NCBI GenBank assembly: GCA_016710745.1 | Contig: JADJVB010000010.1 | Span: 992,001 to 1,056,000, forward strand | Source: Chitinophagaceae bacterium | GTDB taxonomy: Bacteria; Bacteroidota; Bacteroidia; Chitinophagales; Chitinophagaceae | Direction: 5' to 3' | Length of the DNA: 64,000 bases | Shown: one piece after another, positions 56,705 through 64,000 of the stretch | How positions within the stretch are numbered: position 1 is the stretch's first letter | Layout of the letters: each line of letters begins with the position of its first letter | The notes under the pieces: generated by a model | What the model saw: the letters and a program-made list of their open reading frames with translations, nothing else | Databases searched by the model: none | What the model was told of the DNA's origin: nothing | Position numbers and translations under genes: made by a program

Positions 56705-56764
56705 CCGTTGTTGGTAGCCAGACCCACAACATTCGCCGTTGTTCGTCGCCTCGCCTACAACAAA
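56669..56764. repeat. Three tandem 31-base GTTGTTGGTCGCC repeats
   Basis: Unit GCCGTTGTTGGTCGCCTAAC plus CCACAACATT, three times with small changes. Each unit is a mini-hairpin (GTTGTTGG ... CCCACAAC). Single copies also occur at ~56552 and ~52240. Confidence 0.75.
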
Positions 56765-56913
56765 GCGGTTACCATACAATGGCGCCCATAACCAGGCTGT
56801 AAAAGACTCATTTGAAAATGAAATCATTAGCCGTATACAATATGCTAATCGGATAAGGTTTTCTCTACCTATCCTCACAAACTTTTTCTAACTTTAAGAA
56901 AAAATTCGTACCC

Positions 56914-58458
56914 ATGCTCGTTAAAACCTATGGCAGCGCCGTGTATGGCGTAGAAGCCATTACCATTACTGTTGAAGTAAGTGTAAACAACCAGGGTAAA
57001 AATTATTTTATTGTGGGCCTGCCCGACAACGCGGTAAAAGAAAGTCTGCAACGGGTAGAGAGCGCCATCAAGAGTAACAAATTATTTATGCCCCGCACCA
57101 AGCTGGTGGTAAACCTGGCGCCGGCCAATATTAAAAAAGCAGGCACGGCTTTCGACCTGCCCATCGCCATCGGCACATTGGGTGCTACCGAACAAATCAA
57201 AAAATCCGGATAAATTAGCAGACTATGTGATCATGGGCGAACTTAGCCTGGATGGAGAGATACGCCCGATCACGGGTGCATTGCCCATTGCCATACAGGC
57301 ACGTCAGGAAGGTTTTAAAGGGCTTATCGTTCCCAAACAAAATGCAAGAGAGGCCGCGATGGTTAACAACCTGAATGTGTATGCGGTGGAACATATAAAA
57401 GACGTGATGGAATTTTTTAATGATGAACAGTCAATCAAGCCAACAGTGGTAAATACCCGCGAAGAATTCGCCAACGCCCAAAGTGATTTTGAATTTGATT
57501 TCTGCGATGTTAAAGGACAGGAAAATATTAAGCGGGCCCTGGAGATTGCAGCAGCAGGCGGGCACAATGCGATACTGATTGGCCCGCCCGGCGCCGGTAA
57601 AACCATGCTGGCAAAAAGGCTGCCAACTATTTTACCGCCATTGAGTTTGCAGGAAGCTTTGGAAACAACCAAGATACACTCCGTGGCTGGTAAGCTCCCC
57701 GAAAATTCTACCCTGATCTCCAAAAGACCATTTCGGAGTCCGCACCATACCATCAGCGATGTGGCGTTGGTTGGTGGCGGCGGTATTCCCCAACCCGGCG
57801 AAATTTCATTGGCACATAACGGGGTGTTATTTTTGGATGAACTGCCCGAGTTCAAGCGACAGGTGCTGGAAGTCATGCGTCAGCCGATGGAAGAGCGAAG
57901 GGTAACCATCTCCAGGGCGAAAGTAGCCTTGGACTTTCCGGCTTCCTTTATGTTGATCGCCAGTATGAATCCATGTCCTTGCGGATTTTTTAATCATCCC
58001 GAAAAAGAATGTACCTGTCCGCCCGGCGCTGTTCAAAAATATTTAAATAAAATTTCGGGTCCGCTGCTCGATCGTATCGACCTGCATGTAGAAGTAACAC
58101 CGGTAGCATTCAGCGAACTTTCGTCAGCACAACAAGTCGAAAAAGTGTGAGCATCAGGGAGCGGGTGATCAGGGCCAGGGAAATTCAGGAGCAGCGGTAC
58201 AAAGAAAGTGAAGGCGTTTATGCCAATGCACAGATGAGCAGTAAACAGTTAAAGGAGATCTGTGCCATCAGCACAGCCGGACAAAACCTGTTGAAAGTAG
58301 CGATGGAAAAATTAAATCTCAGTGCCCGTGCCTACGACCGCATTTTAAAAGTCAGTCGTACCATTGCCGACCTGGCCGCCAGCGACGATATCAAACCCGA
58401 GCACCTGGCCGAAGCGATCCAGTACCGGAGTTTGGATAGGGAAGGATGGACGGGGTAG
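56914..58458 (+). pseudogene. comM: ComM/YifB-family Mg-chelatase-like ATPase, frameshifted
   Basis: The three pieces together give ~512 residues, the normal family length. N-terminal Lon-protease-like fold (MLVKTYGSAVYGVEAITITVEV, NLAPANIKKAGTAFDLPIAIG), AAA+ core with Walker A IGPPGAGKTMLAKRLP, Walker B VLFLDELPEF, and NPCPCGF plus C-terminal ...AEAIQYRSLDR. Shifts are near 57200 (in the TEQIKK run) and 58145. ComM is a hexameric helicase promoting branch migration during natural transformation in Vibrio and Haemophilus; whether that holds here is unknown. Confidence 0.88.
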
Positions 58459-58630
58459 TTAATGGATAATTATTTAATTGATAATGGATAATGTTTTAAT
58501 TGATAATGGATAATGTTTTAATTGATAATGGATAATTATTTAATTGATAATGGATAATGTTTTAGACGCGAAATGTCTTTGAGGTTAAAAAAATTATCCA
58601 TTAATTCATTATCCGTTATCCATTATCCCT
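58459..58630. repeat. GGATAAT tandem and inverted repeat cluster
   Basis: Five or so copies of a ~22-base unit TTTAATTGATAATGGATAAT lie head to tail (58462-58563); then the complementary word family (ATTATCCATTAATTC, ATTATCCGTTATCCATTATCC) follows at 58598-58630. The two blocks can pair into a long stem. No ORF. Confidence 0.8.
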
Positions 58631-58710
58631 GCCTTTCCGTCATTTTTTCCGAACTTGTACGATATTTGATACATTGAAGCTTTTCGATGCTAAATTAAAC
58701 AGACTACTGA

Positions 58711-60549
58711 ATGAAAATATTACTGCGCTATCTCAAGCCTTATAAATGGCTGGTAGCACTCACCTTAACATTGGCTGCCATCAATATTGGTTTTTCACTG
58801 GTTGATCCCATATTGCTGGGTAAACTGGTAAACCTGGCGAGTGATCACCAGGCGGTTCAGGCAAACCGGCATTCGACTGGAATAGTTTTATCTGGAGTTA
58901 CGATCATATCGCCAGAAAAAACGACAATAATTATTTACAGCTGGGTGTATTTTATATTTTGCTGTTCTCCATCAGCGTGGCCATGATCAGCCGTATTGCC
59001 AAGGCCTTCCAGGATTATTTCCTCAATGTGATCATTCAAAAATTTGGCGCCAAGGTTTTTACCGACGGATTACAACACGCCATGAAACTGCCTTACCAGG
59101 AATTTGAAGATCAGCGCAGCGGTGAAACCCTGTCGGTATTAACCAAAGTGCGGTCCGATGTGGAACGATTCATGACCAGTTTTATCAATATTCTTTTTGG
59201 GGTGATGGTGGGCGTGGTCTTTGTTTTTGTATATGCCAGTTTGTATATCAGCTGGATGGTGCCCGTGGCGTACCTGATAGGAATTGTGTTGCTGACGATC
59301 ATTACCAACCTGCTGAGTAAAAAGATTAAGATCATTCAGAAGAATATTGTTAGCCAAACTACCTCGCTGGCCGGTTCAACCACCGAGTCGTTAAGAAATA
59401 TCGAACTGGTAAAAAGCCTTGGACTAACTGAACAGGAAGTTGAGCGCTTAAATAAAAACACCTATAAAATACTCGGACTCGAGTTGACCAAGGTAAAAAG
59501 TATCCGCAGTATCAGTTTTATACAGGGCACTTTTGTAAACACACTCAGGCAGGTGATACTGGCCATATTGATGTGGCTGATCTTTAAAGGAACCATGGAT
59601 GCCGGTGAACTGATCACCATGCAGGTTTTTTTCATTCTTTATTTTTGGTCCGTTGCAGGAGATCGGTAATATCCTGTTGTCTTATCGTGAAGCAGAAGCT
59701 TCTTTAAATAATTTTGATACACTGATGAAAAAGGTTCCCGAACTGGAGCCTGCAAGTCCAAAGGCGTTGAACAATATCGAAACATTGTCTTTCAAAGGCG
59801 TTTCGTTTAAACACCAGTCGGCCAGCCATAAAGCTATTAATAATATCAGCTTCGACGCCCGGATAGGCGAAACCGTTGCTTTTGTGGGTCCATCGGGTTC
59901 GGGAAAATCAACGCTGATGAAATTGCTCGTAGGGTTGTACCGGCCGCTCGAAGGAAAAATATTTTACAATAGCCTCGATGAAACGGAGATCCGGTTTGAT
60001 GACCTGCGTAAGCAGATCGGTTTTGTTACCCAGGATACCAATTTGTTCAGTGGCACCATCAGGGAAAACCTGATGTTTGTAAACCCGGCGGCAACGATAG
60101 AAGACCTGAATATGGTGTTGGAAAAGGCCAGCTGCACCGGTTTATTGGCCAGGGCCGAGAAAGGACTGGATACCATGATCGGGGAAGGAGGATTAAAATT
60201 ATCGGGCGGCGAAAAACAACGGATATCCATTGCCCGTGCGTTGCTGCGTAAACCGCATTTGTTGATCTTTGATGAAGCCACTTCGGCGCTTGATTCAATT
60301 ACCGAAGAAGAGATTACCAATACGATCAGGGACCTCTCTTCACAAAAAGGACAGATTACCATTTTAATTGCCCACCGCTTAAGTACCATCATGCATGCCG
60401 ACAGGATCTATGTTTTGGAAAAAGGTGATGTGGTGGAGACCGGTTCGCATGAAATATTGGTGCAGGAAAAAGGGCTTTACTATGCCATGTGGCGCCAGCA
60501 GATCGGCGAACGTAAAAAACAAACCTTATCTCCAACAGCACTAAACTAA
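58711..60549 (+). pseudogene. ABC transporter, fused permease-ATPase (exporter type), frameshifted
   Basis: The order is permease (six spans starting YLKPYKWLVALTLTLAAINIGFSL; DYFLNVIIQKFGAKVFTDGLQHAMKLPYQEFEDQRSGE), then an ATPase with Walker A FVGPSGSGKST, Q-loop GFVTQDTNLF, signature LSGGEKQR, Walker B LLIFDEATS and H-loop AHR. Shifts near 58880 and 59650. About 612 residues when repaired, working as a homodimer or heterodimer in the inner membrane. Substrate class (lipid, peptide or drug) cannot be told. Confidence 0.85.
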
Positions 60550-60554
60550 TTACA

Positions 60555-60809
60555 ATGCCCTTAATCGAAATTTTAGGCCTGGTTGCCGGCACCATTACTT
60601 CCATAACTTTTTTGCCACAGGTGATCAAGGTATGGCAAACAAAATCGGCAAAAGATCTTTCCCTGATGATGTTATTGCTGCTGATGCTTGGCGTTGTTTT
60701 GTGGTTAACCTATGGGTTGTTGATCATGAATCCCGCTATTATTTATACCAACAGCATGGTGCTTGCCATGAGTTTGATCTTATTGTATTTTAAACTTCGT
60801 TTTAAGTAG
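60555..60809 (+). CDS. SemiSWEET-family sugar transporter (PQ-loop protein)
   Basis: 84 residues with three membrane helices, the size of a SemiSWEET protomer that dimerises to form a sugar channel. The first helix carries the PQ motif (ITSITFLPQVIKVWQTKSAKDLS); an Asn in the third helix (IIYTNSMVL) is the usual sugar-pocket residue. It starts 5 bases after the ABC gene's stop, so the two are likely co-transcribed. Confidence 0.85.
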   Translation: MPLIEILGLVAGTITSITFLPQVIKVWQTKSAKDLSLMMLLLLMLGVVLWLTYGLLIMNPAIIYTNSMVLAMSLILLYFKLRFK

Positions 60810-60847
60810 GTTGTATCATTTGTTACGAAACTCTATTGCGGCTTCAG

Positions 60848-60855
60848 TACCTTTG
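60848..60855 (+). promoter_or_regulatory. -7 promoter box of the DUF983 gene
   Basis: TACCTTTG ends 5 bases before ATG 60861, a third example in the window of a box so close that a leaderless mRNA is expected. Confidence 0.5.
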
Positions 60856-60860
60856 CAGGT

Positions 60861-61295
60861 ATGAGTGCTAAAAAACCTACGCCCAATTATTACTGGAGTA
60901 TATTCTCGATGAAATGCCCGAGATGCAGGCGTGGACCGATGTTTAACAACAATAATCCGTTTAAAAGCCTGAAGCTGTCGAGTATATTTGATATGCCGGA
61001 GCGATGTGCTGTTTGCCGCCAAAAATATGACCTGGAAGATGGATTCTGGTTCGGTACCGGGTATGTTAGTTATGCGCTGGCAGTGGCCGTTTCGGGTGTT
61101 ACTTTTGTTGCCTGGCTTGTTTTGATCGGGATCTCAACCGATGATAACCGCATTTTCTGGTGGCTGGGTACCAATACAGCTATACTCGTCATCACACAAC
61201 CCTGGCTGATGCGGTTGAGCCGCACCATCTATATTCGTTTTTTTGTAAAATACGATCCGCATTATGAACAAACAGAACCAACCGAATTACACTAG
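60861..61295 (+). CDS. DUF983 membrane protein
   Basis: 144 residues. A zinc-ribbon-like N-terminus (MKCPRCRRGPMF ... MPERCAVCRQKYDLEDGFWFGTGY) is followed by two membrane spans (VSYALAVAVSGVTFVAWLVLI and WWLGTNTAILVITQPWLM), the DUF983 layout. The four cysteines could bind a metal. Function unknown. The stop overlaps that of the convergent DUF2721 gene by 4 bases. Confidence 0.85.
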   Translation: MSAKKPTPNYYWSIFSMKCPRCRRGPMFNNNNPFKSLKLSSIFDMPERCAVCRQKYDLEDGFWFGTGYVSYALAVAVSGVTFVAWLVLIGISTDDNRIFWWLGTNTAILVITQPWLMRLSRTIYIRFFVKYDPHYEQTEPTELH

Positions 61296-61735
61296 TCGTC
61301 GGCTTTTTTAAAAATATCGGTAAAAATATTTTCTTTATCCAGTTCTTCAATATCACTCAGCACCAGCTCAATGGCTTTGGTGCTTTTATTTATTTCTAAA
61401 AGGGATAACATGATGGATAACAGTAAAAAAACCAGGCTGGCAGCAAATATCCAATGCGCCATCATGATCCAGTTTCGGTAAATGGCATACATACACAATA
61501 CACAGCTTAAAAAACTCAGTACGCCAAAGGCCTGCATATACCGGATGAGGTTTAGCCGGGTGCGAATATTTTTTATCTGGCTGAGTACGTTCCGGTTTTT
61601 TTCGCCAATATGATAGTCGCTGTGCAGTTTACGCACCAGTGAAGCCAGCGACAAAAAACGGTTGGTATAGGCCAGCATGAGCAGGGTGATAGCCGGGAAA
61701 AGTAATGCCGGGGTATTGATGTTGATCTCAATCAT
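61292..61735 (-). CDS. DUF2721 membrane protein
   Basis: 147 residues with an N-terminal membrane segment (TPALLFPAITLLMLAYTNRF) and two central ones (MQAFGVLSFLSCVLCMYAIY, WIFAASLVFLLLSIMLSLLE), matching DUF2721 (LASLVRKLH, LEINKSTKAIELVL). Acidic C-terminus in the cytoplasm. Unknown function. Confidence 0.8.
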   Translation of the reverse strand: MIEININTPALLFPAITLLMLAYTNRFLSLASLVRKLHSDYHIGEKNRNVLSQIKNIRTRLNLIRYMQAFGVLSFLSCVLCMYAIYRNWIMMAHWIFAASLVFLLLSIMLSLLEINKSTKAIELVLSDIEELDKENIFTDIFKKADD

Positions 61736-61777
61736 GCGCTAAAAGTACAATCAATAAATTAGTTTAAAGTGGCCGGT

Positions 61778-62671
61778 TTAATTAACGAGGGTAAACCGCG
61801 TTTTTTTGGAGATGAATTTCCCAAAACCATAACCGAGTGCAAAACCCAGCGGGAAATCAGACGCCCAATGAACCCCATTATTGATCATCGACAAACCAAT
61901 TAACCCCGCAATGGAATACCCAACGGGTTTTATCCACCTGATCTCGGGATAATTTTCGCCAATAATGGTTACCGTGCTCACAAAGGTTGCCAGGTGCCCC
62001 GAAGGAAAAGCATCATACCTGGTTTTATTACCCTGGAAATCGCTCCAGGCCGGGAAGGGGCGCCAACTGCCCCTGATCGCGGTTGCGTCGCTGGGGTTTT
62101 CGCGGCCGGTTGCATATTTGATCAACTGGGTGGCAGCACCCATCGTGATAAAGGCTTCGGTGAGCTGACTGGCTGTTTGCAATGCCCGATTATCTTTTTT
62201 GATCTTACCCAACACAAAAAAGCCCGCGGCAAATAACATCGTGGACGATCCCTGCCCGAAATTATAAAAAGCCGTATTCAGGTTGTTGGGCATTTTACCA
62301 AGATTGGTTTTCTTACCACCGATATTCAATTGAACAATGGGCGAAAAATCTTCCTGGCCATGAATGCCCGCCGAGGTTAACGTTGATTGCACGGAGTTGG
62401 CGATCACCTGGTCGGCCAGAAACAGCACGGCCGTTGAGCCGCCAATGATGGCCCAGTCTTTAATTTGTTTTTTTTGAAAAGAATTCCTGGTGAAACCCGC
62501 AACATCTTTAGGGATATCGATAATAAAAGAAAACAGTCTTGGTTTTCGGTAAACCACTTTCTGAGGAGCCGCTATTGTAGTATCCCTGATTTCAATGCTC
62601 AAGGAATCAGTGGATTGGGAAAATAAGGTACCCGGCAGCAATAGCACCAAAGCGAGCAAAACATTCTTCAT
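61778..62671 (-). CDS. PAP2-family phosphatase with N-terminal extension
   Basis: 297 residues. Signal peptide (LLALVLLLPGTLFSQ), an ~80-residue linker, then a PAP2 domain: GRENPSD (motif 1), AFPSGHLATF (motif 2, catalytic His) and NNGVHWASDFPLG (motif 3, nucleophile-activating His-Asp). Acts on lipid phosphates at the membrane or on periplasmic substrates. The start overlaps the end of the next PAP2 gene by 4 bases, forming a two-gene operon of paralogous phosphatases. Confidence 0.85.
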   Translation of the reverse strand: MKNVLLALVLLLPGTLFSQSTDSLSIEIRDTTIAAPQKVVYRKPRLFSFIIDIPKDVAGFTRNSFQKKQIKDWAIIGGSTAVLFLADQVIANSVQSTLTSAGIHGQEDFSPIVQLNIGGKKTNLGKMPNNLNTAFYNFGQGSSTMLFAAGFFVLGKIKKDNRALQTASQLTEAFITMGAATQLIKYATGRENPSDATAIRGSWRPFPAWSDFQGNKTRYDAFPSGHLATFVSTVTIIGENYPEIRWIKPVGYSIAGLIGLSMINNGVHWASDFPLGFALGYGFGKFISKKTRFTLVN

Positions 62672-63291
62672 AGACGCGGTTTATTTTTTTTTGCTTTCTG
62701 TTTTCTGTCTATCCATTTCTGTGCTTTATAGGTAAGGAAAGCACTTCCGGCTCCCACAACGGCGCCCGCCAACACATCGGAGGGGTAATGTACACCCTGG
62801 TAAATACGGGCATAACCCACACTGCCCGCCCATAAATAAGCGGGTACAATTACATACCATTTTGGAAAATATAAACTTAATGAAGTGGCCGTTGTAAACG
62901 CGGCCGATGTATGGCCTGATGGAAACGAATAGCCGCCACCCGAACTTAATTTGGTTATGGATGAGTAATCCTCGTAGGGCCTGTTTCTTTTAACAATTAT
63001 TTTTCCGGCCCGGGTGAGGGCAGCAGATAACAAAAAAGCGCCCATCATATAAGCCGCATCTTTTTGTAATTGCTTATCGTGTTTGATCAAACCTACCGCA
63101 AGCACAGCTGCCGGCGCACCCAGGTTAACAAAGGTGACGCTGTTGGCATCAAACCTGCAAAAATTTGTTTTACCGAGACTTTGATGTTCATTTGCAGATT
63201 TTACAATGTCAATATCTATATTCTGTGCGCGGATCTCCGACTGAAAGAAAATACAGATCAGTAACAGTAAATGGGTAAAAAATCGATTCAT
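62668..63291 (-). CDS. PAP2-family phosphatase
   Basis: 207 residues. Signal peptide (THLLLLICIFFQSEIRAQ), then the compact PAP2 motif set: KRNRPYEDY, YSFPSGHTSAAF and ARIYQGVHYPSDVLAG. Likely recycles undecaprenyl or other lipid phosphates, or dephosphorylates lipid A; the sequence alone does not decide. First gene of the operon with the longer PAP2 protein. Confidence 0.88.
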   Translation of the reverse strand: MNRFFTHLLLLICIFFQSEIRAQNIDIDIVKSANEHQSLGKTNFCRFDANSVTFVNLGAPAAVLAVGLIKHDKQLQKDAAYMMGAFLLSAALTRAGKIIVKRNRPYEDYSSITKLSSGGGYSFPSGHTSAAFTTATSLSLYFPKWYVIVPAYLWAGSVGYARIYQGVHYPSDVLAGAVVGAGSAFLTYKAQKWIDRKQKAKKNKPRL

Positions 63292-63352
63292 GGATTGCAG
63301 GTTATTGCAGTATCATTGCAAGATAATAGAATCTGTTCATAACTGATAAATA

Positions 63353-64000
63353 ATGCTAAGAAGTTTCTTAACTCAGGTACATTCCTTTGCAGGATTGATT
63401 TCCGGCGTTTTTATTTTATTGATGTCGCTTTCGGGCGCGGCGCTGATCTTTCACGAGGATATCGACCGGATGCAATCACCTGCTATACCAAACCAGGGAG
63501 ATACTGCTGTTCATATTAATAAATTGTACACCCTTGTAAAGCAACATTACCCGGATGCGCAGATCAACCATTGCCAGTTGCCAAATGCCGTCAACCGGCC
63601 GGTTGTTTTTTCAATTTACGACGTTAGCTATAGAAGTGGCAAAGCTGTCATGCAGGTATTTGTTGATCCCGGCAGTGGCCAGATACTGGAAACCAGGGGC
63701 GGTGCCGAAGATATTCGCAATAATTTTATGAGTTGGCTGGCTGCTTTTCATAATTCTTTTCACCTGGGGAAAACAGGCGAGTGGCTGCTTGGTTTTTTGC
63801 GGGGGTGTTTTTGGTAAGTATCATCACCGGTCTGTTTCTCTTCAGGAAGAATATAGCTGCGGTGTTATTGTTCAGGAAGAAGGTGTTCAAAAAAAATAAC
63901 CTGCATCAGGTCATCGGCGTGTATGCCCTGATGTTTAACCTGTTGATGGCGGTTACTGGTTTCTGGATGCAGCGATATGTTTTCAAAAAAGAATTTTATG
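63353..64000 (+). pseudogene. PepSY-TM family membrane protein, frameshifted and cut by the window end
   Basis: LTQVHSFAGLISGVFILLMSLSGAALIFHEDIDRM is the first helix and loop of PepSY-associated membrane proteins (PiuB-like). A PepSY-type extracellular domain follows (INKLYTLVKQHYPDAQINHCQLP...VFVDPGSGQILETRG), then FMSWLAAFHNSFHLGKTGEWLLGF. A shift near 63805 continues in another frame (VSIITGLFLFRKN, LHQVIGVYALMFNLLMAVTGFWM) to the last base. These proteins are usually linked to iron acquisition or ferric reduction. Confidence 0.75.

Overview
The window looks like a chromosome segment of a Bacteroidota bacterium, most likely Chitinophagaceae or a close relative. The support is type IX secretion (a PorT-like protein and two secreted proteins with C-terminal sorting-type tails), promoters with the TAnnTTTG -7 box, a ubiE-porT gene pair, an HExxH metalloprotease, Wzi/RemB-like and PorT barrels, and many DUF families typical of the phylum. 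No rRNA or tRNA gene was recognised.

Bases 1-13,600 are ordinary chromosome: the end of a pyruvate dehydrogenase E2 gene, a GbsR/MarR regulator, small membrane proteins, DCC and CoA-binding proteins, a secreted metalloprotease, an RNase H-like protein, engB, ubiE, porT, an outer-membrane barrel, dihydroorotase and a MutS-type ATPase. Bases 49,200-64,000 are again chromosomal: TerC, a cyclophilin, a beta-helix protein, ComM/YifB, an ABC exporter, SemiSWEET, DUF983, DUF2721, two PAP2 phosphatases and a PepSY protein cut by the window end.

The centre (13,768 to about 35,800, and 42,044 to about 49,000) is the striking part. It reads as an integron-type gene-cassette array. Short, A/T-rich, mostly plus-strand single genes are each followed by a 115-340 base imperfect inverted repeat resembling attC. 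Arm sequences differ between copies but remain complementary within a copy. The first bases of several cassettes (GTTRRRY-like) are the exact reverse complement of the first bases of that cassette's own attC, a hallmark of integron cassettes. Both arrays start straight after copies of the same ~155-base sequence (13,612 and 41,889), a candidate attI/leader. No integrase is in the window. Cargo includes a subclass B1 metallo-beta-lactamase-like protein, a Ser/Thr kinase, two serine hydrolases, TrmO, an agmatine deiminase-type protein, VOC and SnoaL/NTF2-like proteins, DUF2200, a HEPN-like ORF, a SulP permease, and a 4.6 kb cassette with a whole phosphorelay (hybrid kinase, Hpt, REC, LytTR regulator).

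Three near-identical IS1182-family elements sit at the same nucleotide position (the R' box) of three different attC sites, all in the same orientation and all with broken transposases. An IS3-family element has split one cassette gene, which reads through perfectly when the IS and one copy of its 4-base duplication are removed.

Caution: from about 42 kb onward nearly every long gene has one or more single-base frameshifts, often in homopolymers, and the IS copies differ mainly by such indels. Uncorrected long-read errors are a likely explanation, so the 'pseudogene' labels there mean broken in this sequence, not necessarily broken in the cell.
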